Under the pieces are notes generated by a model, which did not search any database, was not told where the DNA came from, and was given only the letters and a program-made list of their open reading frames with translations. The translations under genes were made by a program, and so were the position numbers. 64,000 nucleotides of DNA. It comes from Protea cynaroides. Taxonomy: Eukaryota > Streptophyta > Magnoliopsida > Proteales > Proteaceae. Shown here one piece after another: positions 21,161-32,750 of the stretch. The stretch spans positions 52,110,173-52,174,172 of the forward strand of contig CM053270.1 of NCBI GenBank assembly GCA_028583415.1, written 5' to 3'. Positions within the stretch are counted from its first letter, which is position 1; each line of letters begins with the position of its first letter.

Positions 21161-22611
21161 TTATTGACTTCGTCGTTCATTCATTAATTGAGTCATCATA
21201 GACTCCATCTGTGAAAACCTGTCATCTGTTATTTGTTTCTGTGCCTCAATGCTTTGTCTTATCGTAGAGAGTTCTTCACGTAATGAGTCATTCTCCATAG
21301 TCAATCTTTCTACCCGTACTGCTGCTGTCCCATGTAATTCTTTAAGTGAAATTCCATAACTGTACATCCGCACACGACCATGGATATCTTTTCCGACAAC
21401 ATCCGAGAAAATTGACTCCTTTACTGAGATGTCATTTCGTTGTTCTTCAGGTTTTTTATTGAGACATTAGTCCATCTCATCCTGCAATTGACATTGAGGA
21501 ATTCAAATGACATCATAATTTATATCAATATAGGTCGTTGTGAAATTTGTTATGTACGTACCATCTTCTTCTTTGATATAGGGTCAGAAGGACCTCCATC
21601 TTTCTTAGTATGTGTTCTTTTGAACAAATCAAAACGGGAGGGATTCAACAGTTCAGGGTGCTCCAAACGCTAGTCATGAAATTCAAAATTAGCAAAAATA
21701 AAGATATTTTGGAGTAATCGGTAACAATATTAATAAGTTTAAAATACATATTACCAACTCCTCCTCTATACAAGCATAAGAAGTCTTTCCAGTCGATTTT
21801 GTCATGTTTTGACACTCTCTATTATCGGAATTTCGGATCGACATGGCCTACCAATTTTCAACACATTATATAGTTTTCTCTGCATCTTTGAAATTCATAG
21901 TTATAATTGAGTAGCAATAGCATACCTTATACTCTTCTGTATTCCACTCACGTAAGAGGAACTCCCAATGCTCAATTGGAATACGACCATCCAAATGTTT
22001 CCTCCTTTCTTCATTTGTAGGGTATTTATCAAATACACTCTTCTTCAGCTCATGTTTGAATTCTTTCCAACTTTTGTTGAGCCTACTAAAAACATACCCT
22101 TTACAACTATCTGATAGGTCAAATTTTGCCTACATAAAGAGGTATAAGCAATGTTAGTTTTAAAAAAATAGTTTTTTTTTCAATATAAAAGCAATAAGAA
22201 TCTGCTACAAATGTTTTTATTTTTTTACCTGAACTACAGCCCATGCATTGTTCTTACATGTCTCTAGAACCTTCCTCCAACTTTGGAAGCAAATAGGGAG
22301 CAGCTTATAATTTCGGGCTTGAATTCCAATCCAAGTACCAAGCGTAGCTGATTTCTTGCTACATGGTATGCCCAATCTATTCAATCTAATTTCAAATTTC
22401 TCCCCTTCTTGCAATGTCTTTATTATGTCACATCTTGCTGGCCCTCTGCCTCTTTTTTTACCTATTTCATAGCGAGACAATTACAAGGACATGAATATAT
22501 ATTTACAATTATCATTAAAATTGATTGAAAAAAAAAACCCCCATAAGTACACATTGACTAACCAGATGTAGAAGCTGAATCTGAGGTACCAGAGACTATC
22601 TCCTCTGCCAT
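21161..22611 (-). pseudogene. TNPA-like CACTA accessory transposase gene
   Basis: Six exons inferred on the minus strand: about 22611-22565 (MAEEIVSGTSDSAS), 22462-22229 (GRGPARCDIIK to NNAWAVVQ), 22135-21928 (AKFDLSDSCKGYVFSRLNKS to EFLLREWNTEEYK), 21849-21757 (NRECQNMTKSTGKTSYA), 21670-21563 (RLEHPELLNPSRFDLF) and 21484-21161. The last exon ends in a coiled coil (LTMENDSLREELSTIRQSIE). The order fits the plant transposase-24 type protein that accompanies TNP2 and binds subterminal repeats. The last exon has a TAA near its start (DEMD-stop) unless another acceptor is used, so I call it a pseudogene cautiously. Donors and acceptors are GT-AG. Confidence 0.7.
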
Positions 22612-22778
22612 TTGTCACTCTGTAGTTTGATATGTGATGCAATCAAATACATACAATAAAATTTAAAATGTTACAAAGAAGAGACTATAGCATTCAAAGT
22701 GTGTAAAAAACACATATACAAGTGTATGAGAAGTTGTAAAAACTATTTTTATATGTACAATTGCATGTATTTAAACAT

Positions 22779-25700
22779 TCAATTCGATGGATTACCATCT
22801 GAACTTTCCCCACCATTGGGGGTGTCAACTACAACTCCTGTTAAATCGGTTCGTATCCACTTGACATCATCATCGCCTTCACAATCGTCTAAGGGATGTA
22901 AGGCTTGGGTCGATTGATTCAGATTAGACTGAATCAATGCTTGTTCTTGAACTCCATTATTCTGCTCTCCAATATCATAGATATCCCTAATCTTAGACCT
23001 TATGACAACATGCCAGTTTGGACTTAAATCATCTTCTACATAAAAAACTTGCTCCGTCTGTGAAGGAAAAACAAATGGCTCGTCAAGCTTACCTTGTCCA
23101 CTGTACAATAAGTGTTTAAAATTTACAATAGTAAACCCCATCTCATCTTTATGCACTCCCATTGAAGGATCCACCCAATCACACCGAAATAACATTACTT
23201 TAATCTTATCAAAGTATTCCACCTCAATCACTTGTATTAAAACTCCAAAATAATCAACATGTCCATCAATTGGCACCTTATCCCTTTTTACTTGCGAACT
23301 TGCTTGTCAAAGCCGTTACGAATACGCCACTGTTTTGAGTTCTTCTACTAAGCTCTAGTGCCTTGGTATGGAACCTTATCCCATTTATAATGTAACCTCT
23401 GTAACTTTTAGCCTCAGCATTAGGTCCAACTGCTAGCCATCTGATGTGTTCCGATACCTCAACTCCTTTTTCACAAAGTTCCAATATCTGATAATATTAA
23501 TGACACTAAATGAGAATGAAAATAGGGACTATTACACATAAATAACAAATCTTTATTATGCACTTACATGCTTATTGAACCAATTTGGGGACTCTCTATT
23601 ATGCCTCTCATCGACCAAACGTGGGCGAGATCGACGAGCTAAATCAGTTTTGATTTCACTGCGGTGGAGGCTTCAAAATAAATGAGGAAAGTTATGTTTA
23701 GTTGGCACTCTATCATACATACATATTGAAGTACAATGGATAAAAATCCAGAAGGTAATACATACTTTCTATATTCTACTATCCCATCATAATGGAATAA
23801 GACATAGCGATGCACCTGCTCCAATTCAATGATGTTTAGGCATACCATCTCGCACTTCCCCAAAGGCCTACCTCTTCCCGAGAATATATTATATGGATCT
23901 TCAATGCCTAATGACCCCTCATTTCTAGATGGTCGATTGGACTTCGTTTCCACACCTTCGAAATACCTAGAGCAAAATACCAAACACTCTTTTGCAATAT
24001 ATCCTTCTGCTATTGAACCTTTAGGCCTACTACGATTGCGCACGTAGTCTTTAAGTTGCTTGAGGAATCTAAACAAAACAACACTGGTGTTATTGATGTC
24101 CTATGTGATAATAATTAGTTGTATGAAAAACAATTGTTCAAACACTTACCTTTCAATTGGATACATCCAACGGTAGTGTACTGGACCAGCAATGCTCGCC
24201 TCATGGCCCAAATGAATAATCAAGTGCACAATAACATCGAAGAAACTGGGTGGAAACAACTTTTCAAGATTGCACATTGTTACAGCAATAGTTTGATGAA
24301 GACTGTTGAATCCTACCTCTGTACCAACGTTGCTACATAAATCATGAAAGAACCCACATACCTTTACCAATACTGCTACAACATTCTTTGGCAAAACATT
24401 ACGTATGGCCACAGGTAGTAGTTGTTGCATAATGATATGACAGTCATGGCTCTTTAGTCCTAATATCATCCTCTCGTGCACAATAGCACAACGTGCAATA
24501 TTACCATCATAGCCATCTGGAACTTTCACACCACTTAAAACCTTGCAAAATGATTCCTTGTCCTTGTTAGACATTGAGTAGTGTGTAGGAGGTAAAATGA
24601 TTCTATTTCCACCTTCGATCATCTTTGGCTGAAGATGATGACGTATTTTCAAATCTTTTAAATCTTGACGTGCCTTCAAGTGATCCTTACTTCTGCCTTT
24701 TACATTCAATAATGTATAGATGATACTTTCACATACGTTCTTCTCAATATGCATCACGTCTAACTTGTGACGGACTAAGTTATGTCTCCAATATGGCAAA
24801 TTGAAGAATATACTCTTCTTCTTCCAGTTAAGTGGTAATTGAGGCTTCTTAGATGATTTTTTCCTCTTCTTCCCACCCTCTTCAGTAATTTCTTTGCCAA
24901 ATTCAGAAAACTTTACATCCCATAATTGATCCAGATGGTCACAACCGGACAACATTTTAGGTTGGACTCTATGTTCCTCATGTCCATCGAAGCTCTTTTT
25001 ATTATGCCGATAAGGGTGACCTTCTGGAAGAAATCGACGATGTCCAAAATAACAAAATTTTCTTCCATTTTTTAGCCATCGAGATGAGCTATCTTCATTA
25101 CAAATTGGGCAAGCCAAAGCACCTTTCGTACTCCACCCTGAGAGGTTTCCATATGCTGGAAAATCATTAATGGTCCACATCAAGGACGCACGCAATACAA
25201 AATCTTCCTTCTTGTGTACATCGTAAGTTGCAACACCAGTGTCCCACAGTATTTTAAGCTCATCTACTAGTGGTTGTAAGTACACATCTATATCATTCCC
25301 AGGTTTCTTTGGACCAGGAATAAGCAATGTCAGGATTATGTTTGAGGGCTTCATGCGCAACCATGGTGGTAAGTTGTAAGGGATTACCACAACAGGCCAT
25401 GTGCTATGGGTGCTACTCTTATTTCCAAAAGGATTGAATCCGTCACTAGCTAGCCCAAGCTTAACATTACGAGGGTCGTTGCAAAAATCCGGGTACAACT
25501 TATCGAACTCCTTCCATGCTTTTGAGTCAGCTGGGTGTCGTAACTTACCATCGTTTGTACGCTCTTCGTGATGCCATCGCATATCAGCTGATGTCTTAAA
25601 CGACATATATAATCTTTGCAGCCGTGGGATCAAAGGAAAATGGCGTAATGTCTTAATCGGTATGTTCTTACCACCCTTTTTATATCTTGATGACCTACAG

Positions 25701-26452
25701 TGTTTACATGAATCCAAAGTTGCTGTCTCCTTCCAAAACAACATACAATCTCTTGGGCATGCATCAATCTTATTGTAATCGAGTCCTAATTCCTTGATGA
25801 TCTTCTTTGTTTCATAAAAAGAATTTGGCAAAGAACTTGGCTCAGGAAATGTCTCTTTCAATAACTCCAACAACATAGTGAATGCTTTGTCGCTCATCTT
25901 GCATAAACACTTGATGTGATATAGGCGAAGCAAAAATCAAATTTTCGTAAAATTTCTACTTCCCGGAAATAACTCTTCATCTGCATCTTCCATCAACCGT
26001 TTAATATTCAGTAACTCGACACTCGGACCCCTTGTATGCTCACCCGTTGCAGTACCCTCAACTCCTTCATTAACATGTGTTCCCTGCATCTCATTTAACA
26101 TATTATGTATATCGTCATTTATATCTGCTTCATCAATGCCAACTGGATTTTCATGGGGAGCTGGTTGTGATGATGAAGATGGAGCTAGTTGTGATGATGA
26201 AGTTTCACCATGATAATTCCACATGACATAACCCCTGTGAAATCCATCGACGATCAGATGTTCATCAATAACGTCCATAGTACACCAATATCGATTTTGA
26301 CACTTTACACATGGACATAAGATTTCTTGCCCGATATTCGCTTTATTAGAAAATGCGAATTCTATAAAACTTTTGACCTCTTGCAAGTATTGTGGAGATA
26401 ATCTGAACCTTGCATCTCGTGAACCTCTATCAATCCAACTACTCCTAGACAT
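22779..26452 (-). pseudogene. TNP2-like CACTA transposase
   Basis: Exon 1 (26452-24150) starts MSRSSWIDRGSRDARFRLS with a Cys-rich N-terminal transposase-associated domain (CPCVKCQNR). It continues in the same frame into the TNP2 core (LRLYHIKCLCKMSDKAF, CPRDCMLFW, LALASDGFNPFG-like GLASDGFNPFGNKS, KLDVMHIEKNV). One in-frame TGA (25934-25936) separates the two. A clean GTAAGT...TTTAG intron (24149-24069) leads to exon 2 (24068-23766; FLKQLKDYVRNRSRPKGSIA, a DUF4218-like block). A short exon 3 (about 23680-23570) follows, then an exon from 23488 with a DUF4216-like end (RFHTKALELSRRTQNSGV; DEPFVFPSQTEQVFYVED). A 1-bp insertion near 23283 shifts the frame there. Apart from these two defects the protein is complete, so it is recently inactivated. 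Confidence 0.88.
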
Positions 26453-26787
26453 TGTTGTACAAAGTAACTGACAAGATATTTAAGATAAAAAAATATTAAC
26501 ACTTATAATCCCTTAAAATAATGCATGTAAAATAATAAATTACAAGGTACATCACAATTATAATTCAGGCAATAATTAAATTGCTACATTGGACATTAAT
26601 TGTCGTATTTCATGTTTTGAGACTCCACTTCTACCAATTCAAATATATTTCACATTTTTTGAGGTGCAATTTCAGGCATCATCAAAGTGGTGATGTGTCC
26701 TCGTCCAGTGGCTCTCACAATTCATGGAAGGTGATGTGTCATTTGGAGGGGTATTCTATCAGGGAAAGGGTCAATGCTCTTTTTTTA

Positions 26788-26927
26788 GGGGGAGGGGGCT
26801 GGGCTCGTCTCCTATCGCCCAGTCCCTCTAGTCGTTCATCAGACGGACTGAGATGGTTGGCGCATATGCTGATGCAGTTCAATCCATCTGATGAACGACT
26901 GGACAACAGGAGATGGTGGTTGCCCCC
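26788..26927. mobile_element. Small MITE-like inverted repeat inside the CACTA element
   Basis: 140 bases beginning GGGGG and ending CCCCC, flanked by TTA on both sides (26785-26787, 26928-26930). The arms contain TCTCCT, CCAGTC and TCGTTCATCAGA(C/T)GGA in inverted order, so the transcript would fold into a long hairpin. The 3-bp TTA duplication points to a Tourist/Harbinger-type MITE. A microRNA-like precursor is an alternative. Confidence 0.55.
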
Positions 26928-27176
26928 TTAATCATGCAAAGTCAATCTGGGCCAACTTTAAATTAGTTTTGGATGTACAGACAAGTGGGCTAAGCCACCC
27001 TCATCAGGCCTACTAGCCCACCATTATCCCAGTCGCAAGTCTCATAGGAGTTTAGGACCATTAGGACCCATACAGCCAGATTCCACTGGTTTGTCTGCCT
27101 CTGCTGTTTAAGATAATGAAAATTGAAATAGCTTTGCCTGAGACGGAGAACTTCAACGTTTAAATTCCATTAGATA

Positions 27177-27390
27177 TGGTGGCTTTGAGTTCCCTGCAGT
27201 CACTTCATTCATTAATTCGGATGAACTCTTACTCTTCTTCGTCGTCGTCTTCGCACAAGAGCTTTCTTATGAGGCGAAAATCGATATTTTTTGCTTCTTC
27301 TATTTTGGCTTCTTTTCTCCATTTTTATCCTGTTTCAACACCTTCATTTCAGTTCGCAAGGGGGCAGGGGAGGTGTTTGTTGCGGTTTGT
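27177..27390 (+). pseudogene. Captured exon resembling a plastid-targeting presequence
   Basis: Open from ATG 27177: MVALSSLQSLHSLIRMNSYS, then a Ser-rich run, then FLMRRKSIFFASSILASFLH. Ser-rich and basic, followed by a hydrophobic segment, it looks like the bipartite transit peptide of a thylakoid lumen protein; I cannot name the source gene. A donor-like GGGGAG/GTGTTT lies near 27377, upstream of the CDC48-like exon. Probably one of two host fragments carried by the CACTA element. Confidence 0.4.
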
Positions 27391-27430
27391 TTAATTTTTG
27401 TGATTCTATGGTGGGTTTAATCAATTGCAG

Positions 27431-27542
27431 GAAGGGAACCAAGAAGGATTTCAGTGCCGCAATTCTCGAACGGAAGAAAGCTGCGAATCCAGAAACTATG
27501 GAGAAGCTACAGCTTTTTCGTGGTGATACCATCCTGATTAAG
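27431..27542 (+). pseudogene. Captured CDC48 (AAA ATPase) exon fragment
   Basis: Flanked by TTGCAG and AAG/GTTACT, so it looks like a whole exon of 112 bases. It reads KGTKKDFSAAILERKKAAN, then PETMEKLQLFRGDTILIK. This is the start of plant CDC48/p97, the ubiquitin-dependent segregase, whose N-domain begins almost identically. Relative to the family, about 18 residues between ERKK-x-x-N and PETMEKL are missing in frame. No AAA module is present. It lies inside the CACTA element on the strand opposite to the transposase genes, i.e. transposon capture of a host exon. Function as a protein is unlikely. Confidence 0.82.
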
Positions 27543-27559
27543 GTTACTTTAGCTTTTGT

Positions 27560-28900
27560 TTTGCTTGCTTGACTTTTTTGAATGGCGCTGTTATTTCTAT
27601 TTTTATGTCCGGTTACAGTTTCAGATTGAGATGGATAATGAACAACATACAAATGAATTAAAATGAATAATCAAAATAAACCATGGATGGAGGAGAAGTC
27701 ACCTGAACCTGCACAGTAGTTGCCGCGCGCCTCTTCCTCTCCTCACTCACTTCTTCTTCCTCAATTCCTCTTTTCCTTATCAATAGACACCGGTGGATTG
27801 AGATGGAGTATACCTTATTAGGTTTTCTATTTGGGAAATAGAGATGGAGATGGAGATGGCATTGAATCGACGAAGATGGAGATGGATAATGGCGTCCAGT
27901 GGAAAAACATTGGGAATATGGCGCTCAAAATATGGGATAATGGAGAATCAGTTACATTCCTTATCCGACGGGTCATCCAAACCGTCACATACCTGCAGGA
28001 AGCGGGAAGTGAAAATAATTAAAAGCAAAAATATCGGGGGAATATATATCGGGGAGGGAAAATACGAATTAAATAAGGGACTGAATTTAATTTGTTTTTT
28101 ATTTTTCCTTCCGAAAATGATATGCTGCTGAAATCGCCAAACGGCTTATATGTGCATTTTCTTTTTAATTTTCTTGGCTGTTAAGATGCTTTACATTGAT
28201 TTTGTTCTTCATAGTTTGTTTATTTTACCACTGTAGCACTTTTCATGTATGACATACATTGAACTGAAAGTCCTAGTGTATGATGAGTTCCTATGTTGTT
28301 TGATTAATTATCTTAAATGCTATATTCCTCCATAATCATGATTGCGTGTTTTCCCTATACTCTTTTCTCATTAACCAAGATTATATCTTTAGCAATAAGC
28401 ATGCACGATGGACTTAAATTCTGTGTATGATTACTCAAAGCATCCTGCCGCCTATTTTTTCTTCTGTGTGTATTTTTATTTTATTTTTATTATTATTATT
28501 TTTTTTTTGGGGGGCTCTATTTTGGGGATAGACAAATTGGGCTTTGGCAGGAATTCATGGGTGTTTACCTGTATATGATGGGGTTCAGCCTATAGTCCAG
28601 GGGATACTCAGACTCGGAATATCGGAATATTTATGGTGATATTGCTTGTGGTATTTAATAGTTTTTCTTTTGTATCTTGTTGGGGTACTGGGTTTTCGTT
28701 AGCCCTATGTTTGAGTTTGGTGTTGCTTTTCTTCATTTATTTTTTTTTGTTTTATTCTCTTCCCTGAATGGGAAATGTGGATAAGAAATTTTTAGAAAAA
28801 AGAAGAAGAAGAAATATCCCGCCTTTTACTTTATGTAGTGTATCGAATTAGTTTTTTGTTGATTTTCTGTTTTACTCAACCAATCTGAATTGTTAAACGT
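27560..28900. other. CACTA right interior without recognised gene
   Basis: Non-coding by inspection: a GGAGAT-rich stretch at 27840-27890, T-rich stretches near 28480-28510 and 28740, and otherwise unremarkable intron-like sequence, possibly captured with the host exons. Confidence 0.4.
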
Positions 28901-28904
28901 TGGC

Positions 28905-29238
28905 AGTGGCCGTTTACCGGTTTTATATACGACGGGATTAAATTACCTGTCGTAACTATATATCTATATACGACGGGAATTAATTTCCGTTGTAACAATA
29001 TATCTATATACGATGAAAATTAATTCCCGTCGTAACTATATATCTATATACGACGGAAATTAGTTCTCGTCGTAACTATATATTTATATACGACGGAACT
29101 TAATTCCCATCGTAACTATATATCTATATACGACGGGAATTAAATCCCGTCGCAACTATATATCCAAATGCGACGGGACTTAATTTATGTCTAAAATTTA
29201 TATCCATTTAAGACGGAAAATAACTTTCGTCATAACAA

Positions 29239-29291
<53 letters not shown>

Positions 29292-29295
29292 AAAA

Positions 29296-29332
<37 letters not shown>

Positions 29333-29640
29333 GACGGTAAGTGATTTCCGTCGTTACTACATATCTATATACGACGTGCACAACTGTTCCCTTGTAATTA
29401 TGGATTGGCGGGAACACCGCGGGAAGAAATATACATACGCGCGTAGGAATTTGGTTATACATGACGCCATGTATAATTCCGTCGTATTTAAGTGGTTATA
29501 TAAGACGGATAACTAAAACCTTCGTTAAAACATAACTATAGATGACGAAATATAGATAACGTCGTAAATATGAATTAATTAAGACGGTTACATAAAACCG
29601 TCGTTAATTTCCGTCACAAAAACCCATTTTTGTTGTAGTG
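28905..29640. repeat. Right subterminal tandem repeats of the CACTA element
   Basis: From about 28927 to 29165, a unit of about 40 bases is repeated at least six times. Each unit holds CGACGGGAATTAATTCCCGTCG or a variant followed by TAACTATATATCTATATA, so it is an inverted repeat within a tandem repeat. Looser CGACGG words continue to the end. Candidate TNPA binding array. Confidence 0.85.
29240..29332. repeat. (TA)n microsatellite
   Basis: Two TA runs split by a short A run, within the right subterminal region of the CACTA element. Confidence 0.9.
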
Positions 29641-29762
29641 GATTATGGTTATATGCAATGGTTTATATGAGTGGATACGGTCTTATTGAGATACTGGTGT
29701 AAACCGTTGGTTCAGTGACGGTTCACTCACACTTCTGGTTCAGTCGGAATTGAGGTGTTACA
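29641..29762 (+). repeat. LTR D, right end
   Basis: Continues 18215-19232 after the CACTA insertion (one GAT is the duplicated target). Ends GTGTTACA, corresponding to 14820-14940 in LTR B. It abuts exon 4 of the terpene synthase pseudogene. Confidence 0.88.
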
Positions 29763-31866
29763 ATAATTTTGGTTAAATTCATTCTAGCAAGAGAGTAATG
29801 AGCATCAAAATACACACCCACTATCCAAAAATAGCAGTCCATTAGTCGGTCTCTAGCATAAAGGAGCTTAGTTATAAAGTCCAATTCCTTCCACCATCCA
29901 TAATAGGAACATGAACATCAAGGTTTTTTCGTCGTCATATTTGTGTTAGTCGTCAAATGAAATACCAAAGCTATCCTTCTGTATATGGAGATTTTCATGA
30001 CAGCCCAATGAATATGCATTAAAGGGAATTGGTTACAACTAATTTTTTTAATAACCCATGTTTTATTCAAACATACCCATGTATGTGTAGAGAGATACTT
30101 GGACAAAGAAACTTGCCTTGATAGTTGGCTTTACTCTTGCTTGTGAATTGATTGTAGTGAATTAAAATCCAACTTTGCAAGCTTGAGCAAAGTCTCATTC
30201 CTTGTCTCGACTTGTTGATAAACAGAGATGTAATTACTCGCTTCTAATCTTTGCATGCCCCTGTGGAGGGGGTTGTTTCAATGCATGCATCACTTGTGTT
30301 GCAAGAGGGGGCTTTAATTCATTTACTATGAATTTAAGTTGAGTGCTTGTGAACACTAGAATTGCTCAAGTATATCTTCTCCATGTATCCTTGTATATGA
30401 AGCTTCATACAAGCATAGCACGCTAGGCACATCTTTAATTAACTCCTTCTTGAAACTTCCTTTTCTGTCCTTGAATCAATTGAAAGTATCTGCTTCACCA
30501 CCCAAAAGATGAACACATCATAATAAGATGACCATAGGCTAGAACAAAGAAATAAGATGCATATTGTTGAGAGTTTAGTCCTATACAGCCTTCTAAATTA
30601 GCCCACAGCCCCCATATACACCTGTGAATCCCTCCACCTACTAGTTTAAACTTATGGGATGGATACTATATATGGTTTCAATGCGGGTTTTCATCGTATC
30701 CACATGTCTATGATCCGTACTGCCGCATGTGTTGGGAGTGTTGAGAGTTTAGTCTTACACCGGTCTCTAATTAACATACAACCTCCGTATACATCTGAGA
30801 GTCCCTCTACCTATTGGTATGAACTTTTGGGATGAAAATTTTAAGCATATATATCGTTTGACCAATCAAGTGAGAGAAAGGGGATATGCCACATGGGACA
30901 TTATACCGTTGTCTCAGTAAGAGGAATTGCAAAGCCATGGTATAAAGGTCCATCTCATGATCAAAACCATTTGGGGCATCATGTATATGCTTCAATGCGT
31001 CCTCAATCTCTCCTTCGAAATGGTATGCCACACCAAGACGTTGCAATGAATCTATCAATCTTAGTTTCTTTGAAGAGTCATTGGCATCAGCTGCTAGCAT
31101 CCTTCTCACTTCTTCTTTCAACTCTTCAACTTGTTCAAGACAAGCATCATCTGCAATAAAGCATTATTTTGCCTTTAGTACTACAAAGAGATCTGCCTGA
31201 ATTAAAATACTAATTAAAAAATATATTAAAATTAGGGAACAAATCACACAAATCCAAAGTAATATAAAGGAGAGATTCTCTACCCTAAGGAGCTGAGAAA
31301 TCCGAGGAGGGGGGGGGAGTAGTGGTTGTTTTATCCGTTGTTAAAGTTTTTACTAACGAGAAAATTTAACGCCGTAAAATGGTGGATACGTTAAAATTAA
31401 ATTTAGTGTTGGTATTTAACCAACTTTAAATATCTAGATTAGCTAACATAATAATGGTAATTATTTTGACAGCACGAAATTATATTGGCAGCATTTAACC
31501 ATTGTTAAAATTGTGTTTGGTAACATTTGTGTGCTAAAATGGTATTCTTTTCAAAAATTATCTTTTCCATTTCTATGTTGTAACTGTGTTTTTTGTCTCA
31601 AAGTAGCATTTGGTAAACCTGTTTCAAAACAAGTTGTAAAACAAGAAAAACACGAAATTGGCATTTCGTAACCCAATTGCAGAATCAGTTCTGAAAACTA
31701 CATTCACTTTTTACATAAAAACTAACGAAACACAATTTAACCAAAATAATTAAATAAGTGTCATTGCACTACACTTTTAACCCAATGCTATTACATAAAT
31801 GCCATTATCCCTTGGCTAAACATGTTTCCACACTTTTAAAATTGTGTCAAACATACTATATAGAAA

Positions 31867-32094
31867 TTAAATCTTACATGTAACATAAATATACGTGCAT
31901 GTCAGAATGTCGAGCCATATAAACAAGAATATAGAGTACCTGAAAGAAAAATATGGCACATCCTCTAAATGGGTTTCGATGTCAGTCCATCCCGATTTAT
32001 TTAATGTCGAGTCGGTTTTGTTTCGTTTTTTAACATTCTCAATCATTAACTTACAAATGAGTCTTATCTCACTTGAGGGCCACCTAGCTACCAA
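31867..32094 (-). pseudogene. Harbinger-type Myb/SANT-like domain fragment in TPS intron 1
   Basis: Reads ARWPSSEIRLICKLMIENV, then KKRNKTDSTLNKSGWTDIE. This fits the start of the Myb/SANT-like domain of PIF/Harbinger second proteins (W-x-LI-x-M-x-EV, then F/LN-x-GW-x-I). It ends after about 50 residues. The surrounding 31540-31680 sequence has TTTGGTAA words typical of such element ends, but no paired inverted repeat was found. Confidence 0.55.
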
Positions 32095-32750
32095 TGTCGG
32101 CCATGTTTTCTGACATTGAAAAAATGAATGGTAAAGAACTTCAGTTAAATATCAAACACCATCATTCATATGCTCTTCAAGTGTTGGAATAAATTCCTAA
32201 GAACACACTAATGTTAAAAAAGAAAAAATAAAAATAATTTTGTTTTGTATTTAAAAAATAATAATAAAAAAAAACATGGTTGTAACCATAGTTTGTAATT
32301 TTAGGTATAAAAAAAAAAAGCATGGATACATGTACTAAATCAGGGTACAAAGAAAAAAAAGGTATATATATGTACAAAATAATGCAGGCATGGATACATG
32401 TACTTAACCCGGGTACAGAGAAAAAAGGTTATAAATATGTACAAAAATTAAAGGATATTTACTTCAATAACGCTTTTAAAAGTTTGGCATAAATAATTAC
32501 ATAAAAATAATATGGGATGTTTTAATGCATGTTTAATACAGGTCCTCTTTACAAATTTATGAGCAAAATTATGGATATATTTTATAATGCAGCAGAAATA
32601 TATATTATTCACCAAATAGAATATTACCATGTAATATATTTCAAACTTTGTTTCCCAACTAGAATAACACTATGTACTTCTTTTTCATAACCAATTCTAA
32701 AGAAAATGGGAACAGTTTTCCTTCACCCACAAGAAGAGATTCTATTAGTT
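32095..32750. other. TPS intron 1 remainder
   Basis: AT-rich intronic sequence with a short imperfect repeat (GCATGGATACATGTACT near 32321 and 32389). No gene seen. Confidence 0.5.

Larger units (their letters stand above)
19233..29640 (-). mobile_element. CACTA (En/Spm) DNA transposon, complete, 10.4 kb
   Basis: Terminal inverted repeats CACTACAACA (19233-19242) and TGTTGTAGTG (29631-29640) are flanked by the 3-bp target duplication GAT (19230-19232 and 29641-29643). Subterminal regions at both ends are packed with CGACGG/CCGTCG words. Two transposase genes (TNP2-like 22779-26452, TNPA-like 21161-22611) are on the minus strand. The right third carries a MITE and captured host exons. Inserted in LTR D. 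The only clear coding defects in TNP2 are one stop and one frameshift. Confidence 0.93.

Noticed and set aside
28921..29230. CRISPR-like regular repeats
   Set aside because: The repeats are palindromic tandem units with no unique spacers, within the subterminal region of a CACTA element in a plant genome.
29187..29516. Tyr/Ile-rich ORF
   Set aside because: Translation of a (TA)n microsatellite.
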